64,000 nt of DNA from Rotaria sp. Silwood1 (taxonomy: Eukaryota > Rotifera > Eurotatoria > Philodinida > Philodinidae): contig CAJNOP010000511.1 of NCBI GenBank assembly GCA_905250075.1, positions 55,396 to 119,395 of the forward strand, written 5' to 3'. Below the pieces are notes generated by a model that worked only from the letters and a program-made list of their open reading frames with translations, did not search any database and had not been told where the DNA came from. Shown piece by piece: positions 24,038 to 34,215 of the stretch; the stretch's first letter is position 1, and every line of letters starts with the position of its first letter. A program made the position numbers and the translations under genes.

Positions 24038-25137
24038 TTAAATATTTTGTTGAAGAGCTTCGGGTTTAATTCGATTTTTTTTATGTTCATAAAGTTTAGC
24101 AAAAATAATTGCTAAACAACGAGTTATAAGAACTAATCCACCATAAAGAGAAATGAGAAATATTATTGTTTGAGTTACATCATGAGTTTTAATATAAGAA
24201 TATGAACATGATAATGGTTGACATTGACTAAAATAATTTTCATATGATAAATTACTTTTATACTCTTCAATCATTAAATTATTTAAAATTGATTCAATTG
24301 TTGAATTTAAATTAAATTGACTTTTTTCCAACGTTGACATATTTAATCTTGTAAAATTTCCATTTGAATCAATACAATTTTGATCATAAAAACGGTAAAG
24401 TTTTCTTTGAAGAATAGATTTCAGTGGATAACAACCACTCATCATACCTCCTGATGATTGAGTACATTTAAATGATAATCCACAATTACATTCACCATAA
24501 CTTACAGGTACTGTATATGCCTGTAAATAAGGAGAAAATGCACTTTGAGGAACATATTCCCAATTAGTCATTAATCCACTCATAATCATATTCAAACCAA
24601 TTATTTCACGAATTAAATTAAAAAGATTAATAAATGATTTAGATGCAGTTAATTGAAGTCGATTTAGAATTATTTCGATTTCTTCAATTAAAAGATTTTC
24701 AGATAAAAGCTGAGAATTAATAAAATAACTTGTCAATAAATGCGAAAGGATATGATTTACTTTTTTTTGTCTAAGTTTACAAAGTGAAGAAAGTAAAAGA
24801 AATTGTCCAGGAGCTGAATAACGATAATCATCGAATGAAAATCGACGAGAAAGATTACCTTCACCATAAATATAATGAATCCATTCATCAGAAATAAACT
24901 GACTTGAACATGAATCATGAAAATGAAGTTCAATATAAAGAAATGTTTCATATCGAATAGGTATTTGTGAACAAGAACATTAAAGGGAATAAAAATAATC
25001 TTTTAATAAATCTTTATAATTTGAAAGTGATGGTTTTATTATTTGAAGAGTAACTGATTTTGGTTTATAAGCAGAAAATAGAAATATTAAGTATAAGACT
25101 AGTACAAGAAAAATCAAATGAAGTCGATTAATATACA
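24038..25137 (-). pseudogene. Two-TM cysteine-rich membrane protein, interrupted by one stop
   Basis: From an acceptor at 25138 (CTCAACAG) the frame reads an N-terminal membrane segment 'LIFLVLVLYLIFLFSAYKP', then 'SVTLQIIKPSLSNYKDLL', then a TAA at 24980-24982. It continues in the same frame with 'CSCSQIPIRYETFLYIEL', 'DEWIHYIYGEGN', a cysteine-rich ectodomain ('YGECNCGLSFKC', 'CQPLSCSYSYIKTHD') and a C-terminal membrane segment 'TIIFLISLYGGLVLI' before 'KPEALQQNI'. I recognise this as a large uncharacterised family in bdelloids with N- and C-terminal membrane anchors; its function is not known to me. Apart from the single stop the frame is intact over about 360 codons. The stop could be a sequencing error or a young mutation. 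Confidence 0.6.
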
Positions 25138-25140
25138 CTG

Positions 25141-25285
25141 TTGAGTATTACAAACAAATAAGCTTTTTATCATTGTTATAAATCCACTAAAAGAATTATT
25201 ATTAATTATACTTTCAATAACTCGAAGAATAATTAAAGTAAGTAGTTTTAATTCCAAAGGTAAACCACCAAAAATACCAAGAATT
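25141..25285 (-). pseudogene. C-terminal fragment of a second two-TM family member
   Basis: The frame 'PILGIFGGLPLELKLLTLII' resembles the last membrane segment of the same family as the adjacent gene, which would make this the tail of a tandem paralogue. It begins directly at the edge of the TGTGGG array, and nothing of the rest of that paralogue is visible on the far side. Short and based on family recall. Confidence 0.35.
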
Positions 25286-25441
25286 GGGGTATGGGTGTGG
25301 GTGTGGGTGTGGGTGTGTTTGAGGGTGTGGGTGTGGGTCTGTGGGTGTGGATGTGGGTGTGTTTGAGGGTGTGGATGTGGGTGTCGGTGTGGAGATTCTC
25401 GTCATCTACACGGACATCCATACGGACACCCACATCCACGC
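25286..25441. repeat. TGTGGG head-to-head hairpin
   Basis: About 105 bp of (TGTGGG)n on the plus strand (with GTGTTTGAGGG variants), the spacer GATTCTCGTCATCTA, then CGGACATCC / CGGACACCCACATCCACG to 25441. Confidence 0.88.
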
Positions 25442-25764
25442 CTGATTTTAAACTGTGCCACTTTAATCGATTTTAATTTCGTAATCCAAAAAACGCTTTT
25501 TTTCTCGAGATTTAGTCGAGAAATTGATATTTTTGATGATTTGTTTTGGACTTCTCAGCCCGACAAATAGTAGCCATATCACTGGAACAATCTTTGGCAT
25601 ACACCCTATGCCTTGCGGGACAATGCTAGTCAGGACTTAGTGACACTCTACAATATCGGTTAAAATCAATTACGTTCGATTTTAATCGCTTATAATCCAA
25701 ATTACCAATTTGATTATTGTGAAACACAATCAACGTTTAAATCAATTTAAATCATTATCTACTT
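25442..25764. other. Intergenic, nothing recognised
   Basis: A TTTTAATCG word recurs (near 25471 and 25680). No gene seen. Confidence 0.3.
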
Positions 25765-26345
25765 CCGCCAGCCGTTGAAATGCCATTCGAGTCATCCATT
25801 CAACACATTCTCCATCACCACATGAGTACCTCTGTACAGACTCAGATGTTCATTATATTCGATTGTGTTCGGTATGAACGGGCAGTGATCTCCATAATTA
25901 CGAGAATATCAGTTCAATCCATACAATGTCGATCACCTCTCAAAATAATTGACATAGTGAAGAGAGTCTGGACGATTCGACATTTACTCATGATCAAACC
26001 AGAATTCCTCAGCAATATACATTCCATTGATGCAACGAAATTCTTCATCTTCACATTCATTGAATTCTAACTAGACACAATTTTCTTCATCGATCCCATT
26101 CGAACATCCCTGCACACCATCTCAAATCTCCGTCTAATCAACACACAAATGACTTGAATCAAGAGATAATGTCTGATAGCAGAGAATGTCACCGTATCTC
26201 TGTATATCCCATGAATCACCAATCTCCTTTTGATGAAACGGAGCTCTGATCGCTTCACTAAATTTGATTTTACAGTGGGTCAACTGATATTCAGAATACT
26301 TGTCGAATATGTCCAACTGTGTGCGTTGGCAGATCAATTGGTCAT
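25765..26345 (-). pseudogene. LDL-receptor class A repeat protein relic
   Basis: Leftward reading in shifting frames gives 'DDQLICQRTQLDIFDKYSEY', 'CYQTLSLDSSHLCVD', 'GCSNGIDEENC', 'NECEDEEFRCINGMYIAEE', 'DCMDWTDE' and 'CGDGECVEWMTRMAFQ'. The CxxxxFxCxxG...DCxxxxDE pattern is that of LDL-receptor class A modules, and the order resembles a large secreted/membrane protein family common in bdelloids. At least four stops or frame changes occur in about 580 bp. No intact copy is in the window. Confidence 0.55.
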
Positions 26346-27403
26346 CGTTTTCTTTAATTAGTGCTCGATTCTAGTAAATACTTGCATAAAGATCGAGCAT
26401 TTTCACACTTGAACTCCACTTGAGAACTTCATTTGGTTCAACACGTTCATCGAGATGATCAAGAAAAGATTTCTTCACTCCTTCATTTCTACATTGTGTT
26501 GGTTGCCGAATTAGTGCGACATTTTCCTCTGGACTGGTGCCCTACAGGTTACGAGAGTCACAGGGTAGGGCTAGGTTACAAGAATTTTTACAGGGCAGGT
26601 TACAGGTTGCTGGGGTCATAACCGGCCAACTTGTGATAGTGATAGTAATGTCGACATGCGTAGAAGATTTCAAGACTATGAGATAAGATTTTGCATTAGA
26701 TTAAATCATATACAAATGTTTTCGACATGTAATGCGATGATCTTCTTGTTCTTCGTCGAAAATGATAAAATGGCAGCTAGATTAGTTAGAAAAAACCTTA
26801 CATCAGACTATAAAAGAAAATTCTTGCAATTACACTACAGGGCAGGTTACAGGTTACGAAAATGTTGTGCCCTGCAGGCCACTACTCTGGGCATTGACAA
26901 CAGGGAATTTCTTCTCCATACATGTATGTCTAATAAAAAATATCCTCACCATGGATCCTTTATAAGAGACCCTGATGTGTGACGCAGGTGAATCTAAACT
27001 CTATTTCAAAGAGGGCCATGCCTACAAAGTTCTACCAATCTTGATAGTTTGAAGTCATTTGATGTTTGTTTGCGGTTTTATGGCTGAGTTTTCATGAAAA
27101 TATACATATTTAAAATCGCAAACAAAAATTTATCCCGATTGGGATCTGGAAAAATGTCGGTTTTCTCGCGAAACCTCTCATAAATATCTATCCAACCAAG
27201 AAAATGGCATGAAGAGACTATTCGTCACTAGTACAACATGCTGTAATTTCATCTCGGCGGCAAAAACTTTTGGCAATCCTTCTCATACGACGAACTTCAG
27301 CATCGAACAAACGTTTTGTTAGATTATTTTTCTTCTAGTAAAAAAAAGACAATGACAAAGTTCAACAGTTTTCATCCACTTATTTTCTCTGGAGCTAAGT
27401 ACA
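26346..27403. other. Intergenic with a short CAGGTTACAGG repeat
   Basis: The word GGGCAGGTTACAGGTTRC occurs near 26601 and 26840, and a related GGTTACGAGAGTCACAGGGTAGG near 26548. These may be ends or arms of a small element. No gene seen. Confidence 0.35.
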
Positions 27404-28902
27404 TTATTGCATTGAAAAGTCGATGACAACTCTGCCGCTAATTTTATTGTTGATCATATCATCGAAGATTTGATTAATTTCTTCCAACTTGCGCTTTTCT
27501 ACTTTGCAGATAATCTTACGTAATTTGGCCAATTCCAATGCTTCTTGTAAGTCTTTACGTGTGCCAACAGTGGAACCAATCAGTTGGATTCCACGCAAAA
27601 TACAATCAATGGCGGATATAGACATTTTCCCGGCGGGCAACCCAATACCCACGATACGACCGCCACGTTTCACCGATTTGAATGCTTCCTCATAGGCTTG
27701 AATCAAAGGAACAGCAACGATTGTTGCTTGAACACCTCCCACTTTTTGTCGAACCCATTTGCCATGCTGATCACTTGGACCATCATAAACTAAACAATCA
27801 AATAAAAATAGAAATTCGATTTCTGATAAAGCTATTGTGAACTGCATGGATCCTTCAATATTGAAAACTTCAGAATTCATTCAATTCTTTTATGCTGGTG
27901 ATTGAATCTATTTGAAGTAAAAAGGCTATTTGTTGAGTAAAGGCAGTTCGAAGAGATCAATGCATGTTTCGAACCCCAAATCGTATATTCTAGCTAGTGA
28001 ACAAGTTCGTTACAATTCTAGTTCATACTTGCCTTCTTCAGCACCCATCGATTTGGACAATTCCACAGCAGCCTAAAAAAATTGGCAACAATGAGTTTAT
28101 AGGTACTGAATTGCATTGCAAAACTCCTCGACTCATAGGACATTAATGTCTAGGTTTTTAATATGCATTCTAAATCCTACTTTGTCATTTGGAGCCACAA
28201 CAGTCAACACTCGCATTCCCATAGCCACAGCATATCTCACAGCGACAGATCCTAAACGACAATCGCACGCAATCTCATTGTTCTCAGTAAATGAAATGGC
28301 ATATGTATTTTACCAAGGCCACCTACACCCACAATCGACACCCATTCACCAGCTCGAACCTTAGACACTTTTAGAGCTTTGTATGTAGTGACACCCGCAC
28401 AATAAAGTGGTGCGGACGTATATGGATCCATGCCATCAGGAAGCTTAACAGCAAAATCAGCATCCATCAGAACATATTCCGCAAAACAGCCATCCATTGA
28501 GAAACCAGAATTTTGCTGCTGTTTACAAAGTGTTTCTCGTCCTGTCAGACAATATTCACAATGTAGACAGGTTTTGTGTATCCATTGCACACCGATAATA
28601 TCTCCTTTTTTCAGGTGATCACGAACATTCGAGCCCAGCTCGACGATCTCACCAATTCCTTCATGACCCAAGATTCGAGGTAACCGAGGTCGTCCAGGAA
28701 AATCTTAAAAAAACATGAACACTAGAATATAATTTGCAGTCAACAGAACGATGATCATACCTCCTTTCGCTATGTGCAAATCCGAGTGACATACACCACA
28801 AGCAATATTCTTAACCAAAACATCATTGGGCCCTGGTTTAGGAGTCTCAACTTCTTTAATTTTCAGAGGTTCCGAGAAACTTGTCAACACAGCAGCTTTC
28901 AT
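27404..28902 (-). CDS. Zinc-dependent alcohol dehydrogenase (MDR family)
   Basis: Five exons (28761-28902, 28314-28703, 28181-28251, 28033-28072, 27404-27789) join in frame to 342 residues, the normal length for ADH-type medium-chain dehydrogenases that oxidise alcohols with NAD. Catalytic zinc ligands are in 'CGVCHSD' (C38), 'GHEGIGEI' (H61) and 'LYCAG' (C149). The structural zinc loop is '[15 protein letters not shown]' (C93, C96, C99, C107). The Rossmann motif is 'VGVGGLG', split by intron 2. The start is the ATG giving 'MKAAVLTSF'; a GTG four codons upstream is not a eukaryotic start. Introns 1-3 are 57, 62 and 108 bp with GT donors. Intron 4 (27790-28032) uses GC (GAAG|GCAAGT), a known minor donor. 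The sequence resembles bacterial and fungal ADH1/ADH-T forms more than animal class I-III ADH, so horizontal origin is possible. Confidence 0.88.
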
Positions 28903-30060
28903 CGTCTGAGACACTGTGTGAAAGAGCTTGCCAGAGCAGCTCTTAATAAGGCTAAAATATGGAACTCACATAAACATAGGCTACTAAAAAAGTACAACAA
29001 AAGCCCTGAATATCAAAATCATCATTGCACTCCGCGGAAGAAGCGAATTCTCTGAATGAGTTCGATTCGCTCGTTCCTTGAGAGAGACCACAACTGAGAA
29101 TAGTAAATCAATGTTCAACTGATATTATTTTAAAATGAACAGTATCTGCAAGGATCTGCAACGAAATACGATGATAGCATACCGCTGATATTGGCATTGA
29201 ATATAGTGATAGCATTAGTGTTCCGAACAAGCAAGTCACTCAAAGAGTCAAACATTCATTCTTCGTGTCTATTCAACTACGCAATGTTGCACAAGTAAGG
29301 GAAAACTGAGAGTCCGAGTATTTCAAAGGTACGCAGAGAGATTGACCTACATATGGATTGTCTGAAGGACAGATAGAATTGGAGACGTACACGACAGAGC
29401 AGATGAAGCATATACTATGGACAATTGATAAACCTTTCCCAATGGTTCGAGTCAATACTGATTGTCGGAATATACGACCTACATTCTCATGCATCAAATA
29501 TATGCAAATTCTCTCAAACCTCGTGTTCCCTTCTGTGTTGAATATTCAGGATCATGATGACGTAGTCGTCGATCGTCACTCATGCCTTTTGGATATCCCG
29601 ATAGGTCTGTAAATATCTGTGAAAATAGTGAAATAACAGTTGCAATAGAAATCCGATAGAATACAATAGGATTTCTGTCTGCGTTAAATATAGTGTGGTG
29701 CCTGATCATCCTGAATTCGATACGATCCGCTTTGTGTGAGTACATGAAAAAAATCCTAACTGAGCAAATAGTTTAGAAATCAAGCTAATAAATGCCTGAT
29801 TATGATGTGAAAAGCGATGGTTATGTTTTCATTGTAGACGTAGACGCACGTAAACGACATGTTTACAACCCTAAACAATCGTTGTCCCACTTGGCTGTAG
29901 TATTGGTCATCAATATTTTTCTCGTTCCCTTCAAAAAGTTCGGATGCAGCAAGATCTTGTGCACATTTTCTTTCATTCTGCACATGAGCGCATCACATGT
30001 TATCTTGACCTATTTATTCTTTTTTTTTATGCCTAATATCAGATCAGCCCGAGACCATGT
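28903..30060. other. Intergenic with unassigned coding-like patch
   Basis: At 29273-29745 (-) overlapping frames with cysteines ('SICPSDNPYVGQSLCVPLK', 'FNTEGNTRFERICIYLMH') have protein-like composition but no family I can name, and stops separate them. Nothing else stands out. Confidence 0.3.
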
Positions 30061-30151
30061 CCTCTCATTTGCGAACATAAAATCGAAATTAAAAATCTCT
30101 TAAATTAAATTTCAGTTGTTTTTTAAATTTAATTTATTGAAATTTAAAATA

Positions 30152-30732
30152 CTTAGGGTGTACCAAAAGTTCTGATCATCATATTTAAAAGACTTTTTCG
30201 ATAAGGTTTCCTATTCAAAAATGAGAAACCAAATACACCATGTTGTAGAGTTTTTCGAGATGCATCGAGTAGTATATAGTAAATTCTATTTTCATAAGAC
30301 TCTGAAAGAATTAGAATCAATTTACTGATAGACGGCTACATATCCACATGCATCCATACTAGCACCTATACTCAACAATGATAAATTAATGAATATTGTT
30401 GTCCTTGCTATTAATCAAAAATATTTGTAAAATGCCTTTTCTCACATATGACTTTGTAGAACTTTTAAAGGACTACAATCTCATATGCGTAGCATCTCCG
30501 ATCATCTTGTGGATGTGAATATGGATGGATGCATGTGTGAATGTGTAGTCGCCTATCAGTAAATTGATTCTAATTCTTTCAGAGTCTTATGAAAATAGAA
30601 TTTACTATATACCATTAGATGCATCTCGAAAAACTCTACAACATAGTATACTTGGTTTCTCATTTTTGAATAGGACGCCTTATCGAAAGAGTCTTTTAAA
30701 CATGGTGATCAGAACTTTTGGTACACCGTAAG
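30152..30732. mobile_element. MITE with ~200-bp terminal inverted repeats, TA-flanked
   Basis: Both ends read CTTAGGGTGTACCAAAAG (right end: one mismatch), and the inverted similarity extends about 200 bp at roughly 90 % identity. Shared words include TCATAAGACTCTGAAAG and GAATCAATTTACTGATAG. TA dinucleotides flank it (30150-30151 and 30733-30734), the hallmark of Tc1/mariner insertion. No transposase lies inside. Confidence 0.8.
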
Positions 30733-31527
30733 TAATCTTAGGTCTTAAATTTTCGGTTTTGAAATTTCAAAAAAATTTACTGATAACAATTTTAAAACAA
30801 ATTATAATTTCAATTATATTTTTAAACTGGTTGAAATTTATAGAGTTCGCTAAAGATTGAGTTTCATTATTTCAATTTAATGAGCTTTAATTTGTAGAGT
30901 GCGCCAAAATATAGTAGTCCTTTTTTTTATTTTTAATTGACTGCGATTTATTGACTTTGTCAGACATAATTGTTACTATTAATGTCATCAGCGGTTTTTG
31001 ATTTTGAACAGACTATATAATTATGATAGTAAATTGGAATCGAACATTAAAAGGAGATCACTGATTGAGGTGCAAAAGCATTTATAGACAAAAATCATAA
31101 ATACAAAACATGATGTTCTAAAAAAGACGGCTCAGAAATATAGATGTTAATGAGCGTCTTCTCCTGACGAACACAGTTCGATTCGTTCGCACTACAGTCA
31201 GAGCAAATATCAAATTATCACAACAAGTTATGATACAATCTCCTTAAAAACTCGCTTTGTCTTGAACTGAAATCGTTCTTAGTGCAGTCAAAATCGACGA
31301 CCCTTGCTCGTGCACTATGAGTTTTAGTTTATCCATAACAACAGAAAAAAAACTGCTAGTACATTCTATTTTTGACTTCCATTAAAATTCTTGGAAGCTA
31401 GATTCAAAGGAAACTTTTAATTCAACAAAAACCTAACGTCCTCTAAAAATTACAGCAATGATACTAAATTTAAAAAATTTCTCTGATCAAAAACTTGCGC
31501 CCTCTACAAATTGCAGTAACTATCTAT

Positions 31528-32312
31528 GGGCACCGTTTAAGGGAAAATATAAGCACCATTATAGAGGTACACATGTTTAATCTGATTGGTTACATGACTT
31601 GGAACACATCGTGTTGTATTATATTACTTATTAAAATATGTCAATAATTGAAAAAAAATAATTTAGTACAGAATTTTTTTATAAATTTAAGTAGATGCAG
31701 ATTGTCATCGAGATATTCCATTTTGCCAAAATTTCGGATTATATTATGAGACAAGTCGACTTACCCTATAGGATTAGTCAATATTTTCAATTGAGACATT
31801 GATACTGGTTCACTTATTATTTTCACTTATGTTATAGGGTAAGTCGACTTGTCTCATAGGATAAGGCGCTTCTTTGAACTGAAGCATTTTTACTCAGTTA
31901 GGTATTATTTCGACTTATCCTATGAGATAACTCGACTTGTCCTATGAGATAAGTCGCATCGTAGGTTTTGGCAACTTATTAATATTTCGAGTTATCTCAT
32001 GAGACAAGTCGACTTATCTCATAGCATGACTTGAATTCGGCACTAAACAAATATCTCAATCAAAATATAGGAGTAAATTGGTAGCATAAGTTGAACATTT
32101 AAATATGATCTTAAAAATCTCAAAAATGAATATATTATGATAAAAATAGAAGTAATAATACATAATTTTATTTTTCAAAAGTCCATATATTCTATTTATG
32201 GCTAGATTTTTGTGCTAAATCGGTCGCCATTAAATGATTCCATGTGCCTCTATAATGGTGCTTATATTTTCCCTTAAACGGTTGTGTCCCTTAAACGGTG
32301 CCCACAACTATC
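31528..32312. mobile_element. Inverted-repeat element with GGGCACCGTTTAAGGGAA ends
   Basis: Left end 31528-31590 and right end 32245-32312 are reverse complements around GGGCACCGTTTAAGGGAA and AAGCACCATTATAGAGG. The right end carries an extra duplicated CCCTTAAACGG. The interior holds several GACAAGTCGACTTATC-type half-palindromes on both strands. The copy at 15027-15480 shares the same landmarks. Confidence 0.6.
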
Positions 32313-32612
32313 TGAGTCTTAAAAAGTTTTTATTGCGAAAAAAACTAACGACCTCTATAAATTGCAGCAGGTTTCGTAAAAAAAATAAATTTTTATAAAA
32401 ATCTTTTAAAACAATTTACTTTCAATATTCGTTCACAGTAATCGAGTTTTTAAAAGTTAAATATAAATTTTAATCGTTTTACAAAAATTGATAAGATTAT
32501 CAAATTTAAATGAAAGGAAATTTTAAAAATTTTAATTTACTTAAAATTTATTTTCTTTATGTTCGCAAATGAGAGGTAGCCGCACGAGACTGCATAGTAG
32601 AATATCAGTATT

Positions 32613-32821
32613 GCACACTAAAATAAAATGTGTCGCATGTGTCGCAACGAACACTTCGTGTCGTACTTTGTGTCGCATTTTTTATATCTCGCATCTCTTA
32701 CGTTCTGTGCTGGATGACGTTATATACCCAGCGCAGAACGTAAGAGATGCGAGATATAAAAAATGCGATACAAAGTACGACACGAGGTGGTCGCTGCAAC
32801 ACATTTTATTTTAGTGTTTGC
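32613..32821. repeat. Near-perfect fold-back palindrome, ~100-bp arms
   Basis: CACTAAAATAAAATGTGT ... TCTCGCATCTCTTACGTTCT is followed after about 10 bases by its reverse complement (AGAACGTAAGAGATGCGAGA ... ACACATTTTATTTTAGTG). The left arm has one extra short stretch. It abuts the right end of the 2.5-kb element. Confidence 0.85.
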
Positions 32822-34215
32822 AAATACTTCAGAAAAAATCCGAATCAATTTATAATGACATTTGGTTACGTGATTCGACAAAACCAAAACCGCAGAGATA
32901 TTTCATCACGAATTGATTATACTGATCTATTTTTGAGTAGTTAAGTTAGGCGCTACTTACGATGACGAGCCTCGTGTTAAAAGCATCTGAAAGAAAATGT
33001 GACTGTGCATCGAATGAGAGGAAAGAAAAGAACACAAGCATGTATCAATGTCTTCTTTCCTCTGTTTGTATCGTTCTGTTTTCATGATAGTATTGGGTTG
33101 TAGAGTCGGGCGGGGTAAATGCACACAAATTTTTGTGAAGCTGGAAAGAATAACTGATATCTTTTTCATTTTACAAGATATCGAAAACTTTTTCTCACCA
33201 CCACGATAGAGAAATGATTTCTCTACAATTCTATGTTTTCAGATTTTAAAATTTCGCGGCGATACGAACTTACACTACTTTTCCCCGAAGCCCTCAGAGT
33301 ATTTTACATTCAACTTACGTCGGGCAAATGTAAACTTCGTCTGTCTTCGTTGGGATCAATGTAAACTCCCAGCCATTTTCTATGGAACTAGTGAAGCTCA
33401 ATTTCCCAGGAGATTGTGCGTTATATTTCGATCAAAATAACATCACTAGATAGCCCATTCTTTTCTCTACAATCGTGCACAGTGGGGAGCCAGGCAGATA
33501 TATATGCGAAAATATTCTTGTCCACAATCTAACCGTTGGCGTAGATACATGCATATATGATATATCATTTCCTAAAATAGCGATTCTCAAAGTTTTATAG
33601 AGCCCAAGAAAAGAGCCTGCCAATGCTTGGGCTCAGAAATCAGCACAAATAAAGAAAGTCAAGTTGCTCGACAATCTAACACAATATTCCACAAGCAAAC
33701 AATATTGCAAAAAAACTTGTTCACCTATGGACTTTGTGGTAAAAAAAATTATCGTAATCCAATTTAAAATAAAGTAGAAAACAAAGAGTCTCTATGCAGA
33801 AAATCTACCAGAAAACCTACCGTTTCGTATATTAAAACCCCTACAAACGGATCGCGTTTGATCAAGCGCGCATTTTTACCACATATACATATATATGTGT
33901 CCTAATTACTGTAGTAGCACCAACCCATGAAACCTTTCCTAGGCTATTTTAGATAATGCCCCAAAACCCGAGGTCTTTGGTAGGAAATCCAGTTTTTGGC
34001 ACCCGTGTTACACTTTGAATAAAAATCAAGATGATATTCGGAATGAGCTCGGCAAGTTGCATCGAACCATATATACTCAATAGTTTTTCAAGAAATTTGC
34101 GGCTCACTTTTACCGGTAAACCGGGTCCAAAGCCATACCGTTCCGTATATTCTAAACGATACAAAGGGATAACGTCAAATCGAGCGCGTATTTTTACCAG
34201 ATGTTCCCACATATG
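32822..34215. other. Intergenic with one direct duplication
   Basis: About 84 bp near 33815 (CCGTTTCGTATATT ... CGCGCATTTTTACC) recurs diverged near 34127 (CCGTTCCGTATATT ... CGCGTATTTTTACC), about 312 bp apart, just left of the TGTGGG array. No gene seen. Confidence 0.45.

Larger units (their letters stand above)
30061..32576. mobile_element. 2.5-kb element with inverted ends CCTCTCATTTGCGAACATAAA
   Basis: The left end at 30061 begins CCTCTCATTTGCGAACATAA, and the right end at 32576 is its reverse complement (TTATGTTCGCAAATGAGAGG). Similar AT-rich sequence follows on both inner sides. No transposase is visible inside. Two further inverted-repeat units (30152-30732 and 31528-32312) lie within it, so it looks like a nested composite. 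No target duplication could be identified. Confidence 0.6.
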
